64,000 bases of DNA from assembly GCA_008477525.1 (NCBI GenBank), contig SPDT01000007.1, positions 5,828,001 to 5,892,000 on the forward strand, given 5' to 3'. The position numbers and the translations under genes are program-made. How positions within the stretch are numbered: the first letter of the stretch is position 1; each line of letters starts with the position of its first letter. Positions 1 to 12,400 of the stretch are shown piece after piece. The DNA comes from Hypomyces perniciosus. Its lineage: Eukaryota; Ascomycota; Sordariomycetes; Hypocreales; Hypocreaceae. The notes under the pieces are model-generated. The model did no database searches and had not been told where the DNA came from. It saw only the letters and a program-made list of their open reading frames with translations.

Positions 1-1
1 G

Positions 2-871
2 ACCCTGTCCATGTCAGGGAGGCAGTTATTTACCATTGACCAGTTCCGAGACACCGAGCGTCCCCTACTTGCTGTCATGACGGACCCCAAGTCCATCTTC
101 ATGCTGGGGTTGCAAAAGTTCCAACGGCACACATTGTACAGCAACATTGTCAACGACCGGAGTGCAGTGTATTACACCACTTGCATCGAGAAGACTGATC
201 CATACAACAACCTGGACCACATCAAGGCCAATTACCTAAAGGGGCAGGGAAACGTCATTTTGGACGCATCCAATCCTATCACGCCCCGAATCAAACCTAG
301 GGAGCCTGCGTCATTTTCATCACTTACGACAACTGCTACGCGGTGGCTCAAGAATGTCCCGTTCATGGCCACGATCACGATAGTAGTGCCGATTGGCATA
401 ATAGTCTACCTCGTCAACTCCGCCATTCAAACAGTCCAAAGTTCCAAGCGCATAAGGCTCCACGAGGGCGGTATGGCTGGCTTCAACGTTGAAGAGTATA
501 GGGTACCCATTCTCATAAAAGAGCTCCGCGAGGAAGTCGAACATGCGTATGAGGCACTTAACAATTCCCAAAACCAAGAATACCTGGGGGTCGAGGATGA
601 TGACGATGACGTGGCCATGAATGCTGACGAGAGGAGCACAATGGTAAGAGAGCGGAGGCTCTCGATGCCGACACAGCCAACCTTGGCTTTGGCGCCGTGT
701 CAGTTTGAGATGGTCCGATCACTGAACACGCTCAACTGGAGGAAGTATCCGGTCTGGATTCACAATCATAGGCACTCCCATGCCGCCATTATTGTCCGGA
801 TGGAGAGGAAGTCTTTTGACGAGGGTTGGCTGATTCTACAGCATTTCGCAAACACGGAGTTCTTGATCTAA
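2..871 (+). CDS. DUF676 (Rog1/Lpl1-like) serine esterase, C-terminal part; 5' end outside window
   Basis: The frame is open to the left edge, so only the C-terminal ~290 residues are visible and the first ATG (position 11) is probably internal. The segment with LSMSGRQLF, RPLLAVMTD and FQRHTLYSNIVNDRSAVYYT matches the C-terminal half of the fungal DUF676 alpha/beta-hydrolase family. Yeast members (Rog1, Lpl1) are lipases or phospholipases, partly on lipid droplets. The catalytic Ser would lie upstream of the window. A hydrophobic segment (FMATITIVVPIGIIVYLV, about residues 117-134 counted from the ATG) could anchor the protein in a membrane. After it comes an acidic run (EDDDDD) and a tail that ends with an HNHRHSHAAI motif, which may be the last catalytic-His region. 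Substrate cannot be told from the fragment. Confidence 0.75.
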   Translation, partial: TLSMSGRQLFTIDQFRDTERPLLAVMTDPKSIFMLGLQKFQRHTLYSNIVNDRSAVYYTTCIEKTDPYNNLDHIKANYLKGQGNVILDASNPITPRIKPREPASFSSLTTTATRWLKNVPFMATITIVVPIGIIVYLVNSAIQTVQSSKRIRLHEGGMAGFNVEEYRVPILIKELREEVEHAYEALNNSQNQEYLGVEDDDDDVAMNADERSTMVRERRLSMPTQPTLALAPCQFEMVRSLNTLNWRKYPVWIHNHRHSHAAIIVRMERKSFDEGWLILQHFANTEFLI

Positions 872-1561
872 GGATAGATTAGATGTATTATTATTGTTAT
901 TATTATTATTATTATGATCTAGAGTCGTGGACGAGATGGAGTTTGGTACGGGAAATGCCGAAACCTGTTTCGCTTCGGATATATATAGGAGTTTTGAGAC
1001 TGGCATGCATGGAATACATTATTGACCGCGTTCAAGTTAAGACCTGTAGGTACGGAGTCCTCGTAGACAAACTGAGGCCCAAGCTTCGAGCTTCACATGC
1101 CGATGATCACGGATCAGCAGAGTCACGTGCAGCCGCCACCCCCAGATTCAGATTGGCGCACTGCAGCTTTTCCCCTCACTACCAGCCAATCACAGCCTCG
1201 CAAGCCAACTGGGCGAGCACCATAGAAAAGTTCATCTCGTGCCATTGCCATCGCAATCATTCGATTCGGTTCCTCACCAGCCAGAGGTCTTGGATTGCCC
1301 TCGTCCCTTCCATCCTCTTCTTGGCTGCTCTCCTCACTTGTCTTCTTCCTTTCGCAGGCCGCCATCCTCTGCGAATGTTCCTTCGTAACAATTGATACGA
1401 AAAGCGCCGAGGTGCTGACTGAGAGGCACCGAGTCTTGTGCGGTTCCATGACATACTCCGACGTCTCCGCCGAGTGAACTCTAGGGCTGCGCAACTGTAC
1501 ATATCAAAGCACATACACAACTTCCATCTTCGCTCCTCGTCTGGCGACTCGATCATCCACC
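872..1561. other. Intergenic; TTA microsatellite and Ups1 promoter region
   Basis: No supported gene. An imperfect TTA trinucleotide repeat lies at about 886-915, directly after the esterase stop. A TATATATA stretch lies near 980. The stretch before 1562 is C/T-rich, as is common in fungal promoters. Open frames here have no recognisable protein signature. Confidence 0.6.
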
Positions 1562-2269
1562 ATGGTTCTCACGCACACCACTAACCATACTTACTCCCAC
1601 CCGTTTCCGACCGTCACCCTCGCCTACTTCCTGCGCTACTCCTCCCCGCAGCTCAATCCGTTTGCCGCCCATGTCCTCAGCACCGACACAATCTCGAGCC
1701 ATGTCGACCCCCAGACGCAGCGTCTTCACACTACGCGCATTCACCTGAAGAAGAGTCGAATGCCAAGCGCCGTGTACAAGCTGCTGCCCGCCAGTGTGTC
1801 CGGTGGCGGCTCCGGTGGCGAAAAGGCATCGTATATTCTCGAGACGAGCGTCGTGGATATCAAGGAAGGATGGATGAAGACAGAGAGCCGCAACCTGAAC
1901 TTCACCGGCGTGCTATCAGTGGTTGAGAAGCAGCACTTCAGCATCCCCGCCACGCCGGAAGCCATCGCTAAGAACGAGACCGATGTGAAAACCATCGTCA
2001 TGTTCAAGTCGCGGCTCGGCGAGAAGATCAGAGGGAAAATCGGCCAGGCTCAGGGAGACGGCGGCTGGCTGCCGGGCCTCATTGGCGGGTGGGGCGCAAA
2101 AGGCATCCAGCGCAGCATTGAGAGCCTTGCCTCTACCAAGACCATCGACCAGCTGAGCAAGAGCCGTGACGGCATGCGGCTCGTGCTTGAGCGGCTTCGC
2201 AACGGCGGCGTCATCAGTGTATTGGAGAATCTACGACGAGAGCGCCAAAGGCAGGCCATGACGATGTAA
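1562..2269 (+). CDS. UPS1: Ups1-type PRELI/MSF1 domain protein (mitochondrial phospholipid transfer)
   Basis: Uninterrupted 235-residue ORF starting in a good context (CCACCATGG). The N-terminus (MVLTHTTNHTYSHPFPTV), then HVLSTDTISSHVD, TTRIHLKKSRMPSAVYKLLP, the SVVDIKEGWMKTESRNL block and the late KSRDGMRLVLERL helix follow the order of the PRELI domain and are closest to yeast Ups1/human PRELID1. In that family the protein works with Mdm35 in the intermembrane space and carries phosphatidic acid to the inner membrane for cardiolipin synthesis. It is longer than yeast Ups1 (about 175 aa). The extra length includes a Gly/Ser-rich loop near residues 77-89 and a Gly/Trp-rich insertion near residues 164-180. 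Ups2/Ups3 is the alternative, but the N-terminus favours Ups1. Confidence 0.88.
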   Translation: MVLTHTTNHTYSHPFPTVTLAYFLRYSSPQLNPFAAHVLSTDTISSHVDPQTQRLHTTRIHLKKSRMPSAVYKLLPASVSGGGSGGEKASYILETSVVDIKEGWMKTESRNLNFTGVLSVVEKQHFSIPATPEAIAKNETDVKTIVMFKSRLGEKIRGKIGQAQGDGGWLPGLIGGWGAKGIQRSIESLASTKTIDQLSKSRDGMRLVLERLRNGGVISVLENLRRERQRQAMTM

Positions 2270-3705
2270 CGGACGAATATAAATGTACCAAAAAAATTCC
2301 ATCCCCGGGCTAACGGAAGATGCTGGAACCGGATCGCATTGGCGCACCAGGGCGTCTTATGACTGATGGATCGTGTATCCCTATTTGTATACCACCACTT
2401 ATACCTTTTTTTTTCCTTAGCAAGGCGCTGTTTTTGTACTTTTTAACGGCTTGGGGGATGGGAGTCATTGACACTCGGTATGGAATGACTGGACTGAGAC
2501 TTGTGTGCTATGGAAAAGTTGGTGCGTGGTCACGCAACGGAACGTGTGGCATCCCCTCTCTTGTATTGAGTTGAGATACTCATGAGTGAATGGAAAAGGT
2601 GTTTAGGTCATTATTGCATGGTTTATGTCGTGACCTCAATTTGATACTGCCGGATAGATGACTCCAGGAACTATGACACTTCCTCCGAGACATGATGGAT
2701 GAATTCACTCCGGTTTGCTGCTTAGCTCCTATCTACCCAGGCTTTTATAACGACACTTTGCTTCGAGCATACTCATACAACATATACATATGCACCGCAC
2801 CAACACATTCGTGTTAGCGTTGACAAGAGTCGTCGGATAGTTCGGTTAGGGTTACGGTCTCATCTCCTCCGGATCTCACCCCCAAGTACCCGTACTCCGT
2901 ACATACAGATCAGGTAGTAAAATCCTCATTGTGGCTTGCATGGATGGCAGCAATCCGTCTTCCGGCTCGACAGCGGTGTTCCCCCGGCCGCCGCAGTCGG
3001 TGACGGGATCTACCTTAGGGAGTGGGCCGAAAGGGCAGCGGAACAGCGAAAGACGATCCGGCGGTGACAGCGCATCTTCGCTAAAAGAGCCAGGGTCCAT
3101 AGGTAGCAAAAAAAGGGCCCTGGAACCAGAATTGCTTTTTCAATATGTACGTATGGACGATCTTTTGCACTGTTTCCCCGGGTTTACGTTTTAAGATTAA
3201 TCAATATCCTGGGAGAAAATAGAGACTGAGAAAAAAAAAAAAACTACCGGAGACCCGCATTTTCTACAGCCGGGCATCGGTACATTAGCTGGGTCCCCCT
3301 CTTCTTCCCCTCATAGGCATAGGTAGGACGTCTGGTCCGTCCAACAGCGACCGACTCTCCGTTTCTCCCGATTCGATCCACGAGTAAAGCGCGGATTATC
3401 AAAGACCAAGCAAGCACTGGCTAAAACTCGGTAATTCGGAGGGTCCTAGCTGCTTCTCGGTGTGGGGGGTTCGGGGGGGGGGAGATTAGACAAGACGCTC
3501 ACTGCTCTAGTATTTGCAACCAAACCTTGCCTAACCGAACCGTTACTAGATTAACAACTACATACTACTTGCTCCTAGTACTGCTAAACCAACTAAGCCT
3601 CCTCAACCCCCTCGAAATATTGGCGGGGCAATGTTCCCCGTCCGGCCTTCACGACCGTCCTCGACGATTATCGCCGCCCAAAAGCCCGCGGCCAAGCAAA
3701 GCACA
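2270..3705. other. Intergenic region, no gene seen
   Basis: About 1.4 kb between Ups1 and the phosphatase. It holds a copy of the dispersed TACTCCGTAC motif near 2891, a poly-A run near 3228-3242, and G-rich runs near 3465-3483. An in-frame ATG at 3631 would extend the phosphatase by 25 residues. No open frame here has a recognisable domain. Confidence 0.55.
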
Positions 3706-4382
3706 ATGCCGGGTCTGGGCGAGCCCATCTCCGTGCTGTTTGTCTGCTTGGGCAACATCTGCCGGTCGACCATGGCCGAGGGCATCTTCCGCGACTTGGC
3801 CCAGCAGCCGCCGTACAAGGACAAGATTGGCAACATTGACTCGTGCGGCACTGGTTAGTAGTGTGGCGTCCGGCCTGATGTGATGCATCATGGTGGCAGT
3901 GGGAAAGAGAGTGTGATGATTGATCGATTGCGTTTTGCAGCTGCCTATCACGCCGGCGAGGCGCCGGATCCGCGAACCATGTCAACGCTGGAGAAGCACG
4001 GCATTGAGGACTATGACCACTCTGCTCGTCGCGTACGTCTGCCAAACAGCGACTTTTCTCTCCTTTTCTTCTCGTCTCTCTCTTTTTTTTTCACCATTCA
4101 CGACTAACACAAATCCATCTGCAGTTCCAGAGGAGCGACTTCGAAAAGTTCAACTACATCTTCGCCATGGACAAATCGAACCTATCAGACCTACAACGCC
4201 TGCAGCGCGAAAACTCCGACACAAAAGCCAAGGTGATGCTATTCGGCGAGTTCAGCGGGACGAAGAAAGCCGAGATTGTCAGCGATCCGTACTATGGCGG
4301 CCCGGAAGGGTTCGACAAGACGTTTGAGCAGTGCTCGAGGTTTGCCAAGAACTTTTTGAAAGACGTTGTGGGCGGCGAGTAA
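3706..4382 (+). CDS. Low-molecular-weight protein tyrosine phosphatase, 3 exons
   Basis: Exons 3706-3853, 3941-4032 and 4125-4382 join to 165 residues. Both introns have GT-AG ends; the second has the branch site CTAAC at 4103-4107. The P-loop CLGNICRS (CX5R-S) is near the N-terminus, followed by SCGTAAYHAGEAPDPR across the first splice junction. The acid loop is in DPYYGG near the C-terminus, with the family's closing helix (FDKTFEQCSRFAKNFL). This is the usual size and order of the LMW-PTP/Ltp1 family, which dephosphorylates phosphotyrosine through a cysteinyl intermediate in the cytosol. The start at 3706 (MPGLGEP) gives the standard length. An ATG at 3631 would add a 25-residue Pro/Ser-rich leader and cannot be excluded. 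Confidence 0.93.
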
Positions 4383-6078
4383 AGAGATAGGGGCAGAGAG
4401 AAAGAAGGGGAAGAAGAAAAAAATTGAGCAAGCAAAGGGGTGCAGGTGAACCGAGATTTGATACCCAACACTATTATCACTGGGATACACATACAAGTAC
4501 ATACTACATACATCCACGCCATACAGAAGAGCTCTGGGAAGAGTGGTTTGCCAAAGAACGTTTTGAGGAGAACGCATGTGAGACATGAGCCCGCCTTCTT
4601 GTATCTCTTGCGTCTCGAAACTCATCGACTTCAGCCCTATGACATGTGGAGCCACTAAACAGGCAGGGGGGATGTTGAGAAAAAAGCAAGTTTTCAACCT
4701 GGGCGTCCGGATGGCAGGCCAAGAGACACAGGACGTGGGCTTCGTGAAGGATGGAAAAATTCGTTGTTGAGGGGCCGGCCTAGGGCTGGGGATGGGACTG
4801 GTGGTGATGCATGTGTCTTGACGATGCAGTAGTGATGTTACGTTAGGTAGGACTAGTTGTTCTAGCCTGCAGTTCAGGCATGTAGTACTTCTGGTCGGTG
4901 AGGTTGCATTATCAGAGTTGACGGTTTCTTTCCATGTTGCTGTATTCACTTCGGGTCAGTGGTGTCAGGAATCCCGGAGCTGAAATGTAACGGCCGACCG
5001 GCGCCGGAGAAAGGGTGAAACATGTTCCACGGCCTCCCTAACGGGCCATTTAGTGACTATAGGATAGGAACCATGATGCTTCGTGGCTCTCTTGCGAACT
5101 ATGGTACTACTAATCGAAATGGCAACGTATGTGGTTCGGGGTTCCATCGTAGCAATGTTTCCGGACAGCACCGAGCCTACTCCGCACTCCACAGTAGGTT
5201 TGGTTATTTTGCTCCGCCACTGAGCTCCGGGACGGATAGGTCACACTCCGATACTTTTCCCACCAGGTCAAGCATTAATAGACGCAGTCATAGCGAAAAA
5301 AAAAAAAAACCGGAAGATGACAAAATGAGACGCATTGTTCCAAACAAAGACAAAGAGGCTCTTGGCCCCCAGGGGGCTGAGGCTTATTGTGCGCGGCTAA
5401 TGAGACTCAATCACAGCTTCGGCGCCTGCTATTGGCCGCCCGGCAAAATCCCAAACCGGGGCGGAGGCTCAGCACGCTCGTTCGTGACCAGCGAGAGCGC
5501 AGAGCAGCAGCAAGGTCAGCAAAGACCACCAAAGGCCAGTGATTTAGCGCAAAGCATGAGAGCTGGTGTGGACACAAGGAACAGTGGGCTCGATTCAACG
5601 TGGCCAACCACGTCCCGTTCCGTTGATGCAGAGATGGGATGACATGGCTGTCCAGCAGTTTGAGGTAGCAATAGATATGGAGGTGTGCAACTGACCTTTT
5701 TCGCCCGTTGCCCTCTTTTCCCTCTTTTTATATAGTATCGTTAGGGGAGCCCTTTTCCTGTCGCCCTTCGTTCCTCTTTCGCCAGCAGACTATCTGTTTC
5801 CGGCATCAGTCAGTCCGCTCGCTTTTTTGCTTGCCACTCTCGACGGGTTTCTTTGTCTTTGCCGTGATAGCTCCACGTGCACCTACCACCACATACCACC
5901 ACATACTACCTACAGGTACTGCAAAGTACTGCTACGGCTGCTGCTACTGCTACTGCCACTCCTACGGCAATCGCCTGACATAAAATCCTCGAACCCCTCA
6001 ACATTTCTTTCCCCCCATCAATCCCGCGAAATCGACGCCATCCAACGCAAACCCCCCCCCCCTTCAACTCGCGAAACC
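4383..6078. other. Intergenic; long 5' region of the MAP kinase gene
   Basis: A 206-codon frame (5022-5642) has no family signature and includes a poly-A-encoded Lys run, so it is not called. A TATATAG sequence lies near 5730. A pyrimidine-rich leader precedes the kinase start and ends with an uninterrupted C tract at about 6051-6062. Confidence 0.5.
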
Positions 6079-7707
6079 ATGGCGGATCTTCAGGGACGCA
6101 AAGTCTTCAAGGTCTTCAACCAAGACTTTGTGGTTGACGAGCGATACACCGTCACCAAAGAGCTTGGTCAGGGCGCATACGGCATCGTCTGGTGAGTGAG
6201 CCAGCAGCATAGCACAGCATCGCATAACATAGCATAGCATAGCATAGCTTACTATCCCCTCCCCCCCCGCTTCTGCCTATTTTCTACCCCGCCATGATGT
6301 GAAGCTGACGACGAGCTCTCTCGACGCGATAACAGTGCTGCCGTCAACAATCAGACCAGCGAAGGCGTTGCCATCAAGAAGGTTACCAATGTTTTTAGCA
6401 AGAAGATTCTCGCCAAGCGCGCCTTGCGCGAGATTAAGCTGCTGCAGCACTTTCGCGGCCATCGCAACGTGAGTGACGACATAGCAAGCGTGACGCGCCA
6501 TAGATATCATATCGCACATTGATGGCTGATGATGGTGATGTTTGCAGATTACCTGTCTCTATGACATGGATATTCCCCGACCGGACAATTTCAACGAGAC
6601 GTATCTCTATGAAGGTCAGTTATGTAGATCGCACTGAGCAGCGCTTCCGGCAGTGTTCCGCGTCTGCGAAAACGTTAAAGCTGACTTTGAGACGCAGAGC
6701 TGATGGAGTGCGATCTGGCTGCTATTATCCGCTCTGGCCAGCCTCTCACCGACGCCCACTTTCAATCGTTCATCTACCAGATCCTCTGCGGTCTCAAGTA
6801 TATCCACTCGGCCAACGTCCTGCACCGCGACTTGAAGCCCGGCAACCTGCTTGTTAACGCCGACTGCGAGCTGAAGATTTGCGATTTTGGTCTTGCGCGA
6901 GGCTTCTCCATCGACCCCGAGGAGAATGCCGGATACATGACGGAATATGTTGCCACGAGATGGTACCGCGCTCCCGAGATTATGTTGAGCTTCCAGAGCT
7001 ACACAAAAGCTAGTATGTCCCCCGCAAGCCCTTATCCATCATCTCACAAACACCAAATGTTCCCGACTCTGACACGAGTAGTTGATGTGTGGTCTGTTGG
7101 CTGCATTCTTGCCGAGCTTCTCGGTGGTAGGCCATTCTTCAAGGGCCGAGACTATGTCGACCAGCTTAACCAGATTCTCCATATTCTCGGAACGCCGAAT
7201 GAAGAGACGCTCTGCCGCATTGGCTCTCCTCGGGCCCAGGAATACGTCCGCAACCTGCCTTTTATGCCCAAGAAGCCATTCCCCAACCTCTTCCCCAACG
7301 CCAACCCCGACGCTCTCGACCTTCTCGACAAGATGCTCGCCTTCGACCCGTCATCTCGTATTAGCGTTGAGCAGGCGCTTGAGCACCCATACTTGCACAT
7401 TTGGCACGATGCCTCTGACGAGCCCGATTGCCCTACGACATTCAACTTCGACTTCGAGGTCATCGACGAGGTCGGCGACATGCGCAAGATGATTCTGGAT
7501 GAGGTCATGCGATTCCGTCAGACTGTTCGGACCGTACCCGGTGGTGGTGCTGGCCAAGGACTGCCAGGTCAGCAGATTCCAGGACAGGTGCCAATGCCAC
7601 AAGCAAGTGGCCAGTGGACGGCCGAGGACCCCCGGCCACAGGAATACATGGGACTCCCTAATGGGCTCGAGCAAGATCTTCAAGCAGGCATGGACCTCAG
7701 AAGGTAG
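6079..7707 (+). CDS. SLT2: Cell-wall-integrity MAP kinase (Slt2/Mpk1/MpkA), 5 exons
   Basis: Exons 6079-6191, 6336-6468, 6548-6614, 6698-7012 and 7082-7707 give 417 residues. Visible landmarks in order: Gly-rich loop GQGAYGIV, catalytic Lys in [20 protein letters not shown], the activation motif TEY (in [16 protein letters not shown]) and the helix [15 protein letters not shown] plus the N-terminus [17 protein letters not shown] identify the Slt2 branch rather than Hog1 (TGY) or Fus3/Kss1. In fungi this kinase is the last step of the Pkc1-Bck1-Mkk module that responds to wall stress. The C-terminal tail after about residue 345 is Gly/Gln/Pro-rich and ends in PRPQEYMG and DLRR, as in other filamentous fungi. 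Intron 1 (6192-6335) contains an AGCAT repeat. The ATG follows a C-rich leader in the context ACCATGG. Confidence 0.97.
6207..6249 (+). repeat. AGCAT pentanucleotide repeat in MAP kinase intron 1
   Basis: Imperfect then perfect AGCAT units within the first intron, after its GTGAGT donor. It probably varies in length between strains and does not affect the protein. Confidence 0.8.
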
Positions 7708-8626
7708 GTGGGTGCGTCGTGCTCGAAATATCTATTTGTTGGCGTGGAGGCCATCTTTGGAAACAGCGATAAAAAAAAGTCTTGCCTGTTGAAATTGAAG
7801 AGTCCTATTGGATATCCTTGAAACTGGTGGGGGAATGAAGAGGTGGATGAAGGGGATCCAGGGCTGCAACCGACAAGGTCAATTAAGACGGCGATATAAT
7901 GAGAGAATACGGGACTAGGGGGCAAGAATGCGCGAATGATGAGGATACTACCTAGTGACGACCTGGAGACTCTACTTAGAGCATCACGTTAATTCAGAAA
8001 GAATAAACAAGCTCCTCGCTTTTCCTTTCGTATTCCATCTGATGTCACTGGAATCGTAAACGAGATAATATCGTCTTTATTCAAGTAGCCGTCCTGTGCT
8101 ACCCTCATAATAAGCTACAGACTTCGTACACGAGGATGACACTCCACCAGGTCAGATATACGGCCGCATTTCATTTCTTTCAATTTCCGTAACCGCCCGC
8201 TTTGCATAGGACTATTGGATTTTGAACCGTGGCATGCGTCACTGTAAGATGAAATATGCGGTCATTGTCCTATCTTTAAAATCGGATGATAGATGCCGAA
8301 CTGTACTCTCTAGGTGTAAAGTGGAATTGAGTCGCTTTGGGATGTAGAGATGTCGAAACACAAAATTCACTTGCAGAAACCACCAGTCTCACTAATTTTT
8401 GGCCATTGTTTGAAGACATCGTCTTGTCTTGTCTTGTATGCGTATGTATGTACAGTCTATATGCTACCTATATACAATTCCCTTCGACATCCCCCCGATC
8501 CTTGGTATGTAGCGAGAAATCAAGGATTGCCGCCCCCAGACATTAGTACCCCCCCCCTCCCATAAACACGAGATCTGTAAACAAAAGTCATTGTTTTTTA
8601 GAAAGTAAAAAATGGTTTGAAAGTGT
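7708..8626. other. Convergent 3' intergenic region
   Basis: Space between the 3' ends of the kinase (plus) and the DUF3455 gene (minus). Open frames on both strands are short and unrecognised. No RNA gene or repeat is apparent. Confidence 0.6.
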
Positions 8627-9477
8627 TTAGCCGAAGAACCAGTACGCAGCGGCGTAGCTGGTGGTATCCTGTCCAGCGGCCTTTGCACAGCCGTGCGGGT
8701 TTCCACCGGCGGTCTCAACTCGGTAGACTACCTTGGCGCCCACGGAGCCGGCGTTGGCGTTGAGCGCAAGCCATGCGACGGCGCCGGTGCCCATCGGGCC
8801 GGGGTCAGCGCTCCCCGGGGCGGAAACGCCGGCGGCCTTTGCGGCGACGACGTTCACAGCGCCGTGGTTCAGGTCAAACACGGGAGAGCCTGCGGCGTTG
8901 AAGAAGTGGTGGCCCAGGAAGGGCAGATCTAAGTGGTCGGGCAGACGGAGCGGCGCATCGCGGGTGAAGGGGTGGGTAAGAGAGGCGCCGGGGGAAGAGG
9001 GGTCGACGCTGCCGGCGGTGGAGGAGTTGAAGTTGAGGGGGATCTTGTGGTGGTTCAGGGCGAAGGCGGGCAGCTGGTTGAACTTGGAGAGGGTGAGGGA
9101 GTTGTGGCTCTGGCCGGGGTAGAGCTTGGTGATGTCGTAGAACATGGCGACGGCGCCGGTGGCAGCGGGGGTTGCGCCGACGGAAGCGCAGGTGTAGTTT
9201 TGAATGCCCAGGCCGAGCGCGATGTATTTGAGGGTGAGGTTTGCAGCGGGAGCAGGGAGTTCCTCAGCTGTGAGATGTTGTGGTTAGCAATTGGGTTCCA
9301 TGAAGGTGGTTGAAGAATGCGATTGCGCGTGTAAGAGAGAAACTCACCACCACCAGTTAAAGGCAATTTGGGAACGATAGGCACATAGCAGCCCGGACCC
9401 GACTCGGCGCCCTTCTGAATAGGCGAAGCAAAAGAAAGGGCCGCAGAGGCCAGCAGGAGCATAGATTTGGCGAACAT
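8627..9477 (-). CDS. Secreted DUF3455 family protein, 2 exons
   Basis: Exon 1 is 9477-9348 and exon 2 is 9267-8627 (minus strand), joined in frame to 256 residues. Donor GTGAGT, acceptor CACAG. The N-terminus (MFAKSMLLLASAALSFASP) is a signal peptide. The mature part has LKYIALGLGIQNYTCAS, MFYDITKLYP, HHFFNAAGSPVFD, and the C-terminal VVYRVETAGGNPHGC block. This arrangement is that of DUF3455 proteins, which are common in secretomes of filamentous fungi and of unknown biochemical role. Some database entries call them malate dehydrogenase without support. A TTATAA box lies at 9551-9556, about 75 bp upstream of the start. Confidence 0.87.
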
Positions 9478-12400
9478 GATTGCTTTGGTGAAAGAGAAAA
9501 TAGGACAATGCGAATGAATTGGCAGAACAAAAAAGGCTGGCTGGTCACAATTATAAGCGAAAAGCGGGAGGCTAAGAAGGCGGGTGTGTATGCGTGTGAC
9601 GAGAATAGAAGTCGGGTTTGTTTTAGTGTGTGGTGGTCAATAAAGTGGCCGGTTGGTAAAAGTACCCGCTCGGGCGCTTAACAGGCAATCTAGTGCAAGA
9701 GATGCGGAGGGCTGCAGAAGTCCAGAAGAACCGCGATCAGGTCTCAAGTCCACGTGGTAATGGAATGGGTTGAAGGCTGTATGTATGACTGTGAAGAGAA
9801 GAGGCTGTTGCTTGTTCTGTCCAGGTGAGTGAGTGGAGGAGGAGATCGAGGCTCTTATATCCTCATCTTCCGGCTCGAAGCTAATAGTAGTGTTCCATTA
9901 TTATGGAGTACACAGCGTTTGTTTCAACGGGCACTATAATATTACCTACTACTAGTTGATAGTTGCTATCTAGTTACTATTGGATTAATTAGTTCGCTCT
10001 GGATATTGGAAGTCCCGGATGGCCGTGCAAACGGACCCTCGGTCAGTCATGCAAGAAAAGGTGGGCTGTGCGCTTGGAGACGAGATGAGATGGGATGGGA
10101 TGAGACGGTATGGTATGGTATGGTATGGTATGGCATGGCCACCCTCCCGGTTCCCGTGCCCTTGTTCGCATGCGGAAGAGGAGACCCCACAAACCACAAA
10201 CGCCTCTGAGGGGCCGTGCTATCAAAGACATCCACCTCTTTCGCCTGTGCAAAGAAGTCGGGCCGGATGTGGCTGCATGTGTCTTGGGCGTGCATAGGCA
10301 GCAAGTAAGTAAGACAGTGGATATCGTCATTCTCTTGTCGTTGACCGACCATCTGTAAGCAAAAATGCCTCTTCAAAGGATCAACTAACTCAGTTCCCTA
10401 TTTACTTTCGAAATGAATTCGGTCAGCTAAAGTGAGTCAAATGCCCATTAAGGCATGGCGCCACCTTCAACTCCTGCTTGTATGTAAGCACTGAGTGTAA
10501 ATATAGAAAACAAATGGACAAACTATGTGGATCAACGACCCATTAGCCGTTTGTCGGAGATCAAATTTCCGGGGATTTGTTGTCAGTCGCAACAAAGAAC
10601 GTGACGAGTAAAGCTCGAGACTAAGGTATGTTCTAATGATTCTAATGTACAGCATGGGCCATCGTGATGAACATTGCCCAGGTCATATTACCGACGGAAA
10701 TGCAAACATTGTCACACTTGTGGCTTGCAGGACAAAACCTTGAGAGAGAGTGCTGTTCTGCAGCCGTATAATGCGACGGTCGTCAACTATGACTGCGTAC
10801 TCGTACATAATACTCTCCGATACTCAGGCGATCGAGCGCGCGCGGGATCAATCTAGAATCTGGAGTTAATAGTGTTTGGACCTATCCCAACGGATGAAAA
10901 ACGGCCATCTTGCCATCCATCTCAAGACCCCTTGTCCACAATGGCCGTTAGTCGCGCTTATGGTGCACTGCCGTTGGCTAGTTAGCGACAAATATAGCCA
11001 CAACGACAGGGATAAGCAGAAGCTAGTGGTTTAGCTGGGCTGAGACGCCCCAACCTTGCCTCCTTTTGGTTGTTTGCCACGAAAGGGAAAGGTTGGGAGT
11101 GTGATGGTGGAAGAGCATCGAGTGTGCATCGTAGTAGTGTGGAAGGAGGCTAAAGTGAGATGAGATCTTTTCCGCGGGAAAAAAAGCCACATGGCAGTAT
11201 CATGTTCTTAATGACGTTTCTTGATTGGTGCTCTTGATTGAAGAAGCTGTACTTCGTACTTCCGTACAAAGTAGTATATGCAGCAGGCAAAGACATGCAG
11301 CATCACGCAGCTCACGCAGCTCACACAGCTGCTATGCCGTCACATGGAGGTTGGAGACTGCCCCATTCGGGAAACTGTCACTGTCATTTCATTAACCAGT
11401 CTAATACAGCAGTTCATCTTTAGGGCTGACGATTCATTTAGTATTTCTATTCTTATTACCAGATCTGGCCAACGGACTGATGTCATGTATGTATGCCTTG
11501 CGGTCTGTGCTTCAAACTATTATACTCGAGGCAGATGTATAAGCAGTGCTCATGGCGTGTTCGCAATGTTAGGAGGTCTGTGTTGTCTTGTCTGAATCGT
11601 TCGATATACAATGCGCAAAGAGCATACCTCAAGATTGTCTCACCCATACAGCCGGAACAATCAAGCATTGGTCCACAAGGTTAGACATTGAGACATGTGC
11701 ATATGCATGTTGGTTGAACAATTGCCCGATCGTGGGGTTGAAAGTCCCTGGCAATGAGATGACCCAAACTGCTGGTAAACGTTCACATGGCAGTTATTCT
11801 TAGCCCATCCCTTACCTAATTTCGATTAATATAGAGCACAATTCGGAAGTCTCATCTTCCGTCGAGAAGGACGTCTTAGTCTTCACTAGTTATGGGCTAA
11901 CATCCGCATTTTCCGTTGGTGACATTTTAGGCTATGCTGACGGGGGCATTGCATAGAGAGACTGAAATAGCAGCGAGCTGTTTTTCAAGCAAGTTGTTAC
12001 GGTTTGTTTTGTTTTGTCTTGTTTTGCATCTCTTCTCACCGTTGTTTGTTGGTCATGGATTGCAGGTTTGTCCGTTCCGTTCGGAGCGACTAGTCCGTCC
12101 TTCTACATAGGCCGCCGCTTCTAGGAGAAACAACCTTTTGTCTTCCGTCATGATCGATGCCTTCCATGACTTTCTCAGCTGTCGTTCTATCGTCGTGCAT
12201 TGACTCCTAGCTGAACAAACGGCTCGGATCGTTCTCGAGTTCGCCACTGCCTCCTACAACACTTCCAAGATACGGAGGGCAACCAAGTTATCGAGAGGGA
12301 CTATCAGGGCTCGAGCCCAAGACAACTCAATAATTCAACAAAGCAAGCAAGTGCTTTCTTCGTTACCAAGAGCTGTGAAACGTGAAAGCTGGAAGCCGTC

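Noticed and set aside
4239..4949. 236-codon minus-strand frame overlapping the phosphatase
   Set aside because: Shadow of the phosphatase last exon and its 3' region; no protein signature.
5022..5642. 206-codon frame upstream of the MAP kinase
   Set aside because: No domain, includes a poly-Lys run from a poly-A tract, and lies in the leader/promoter of the kinase.
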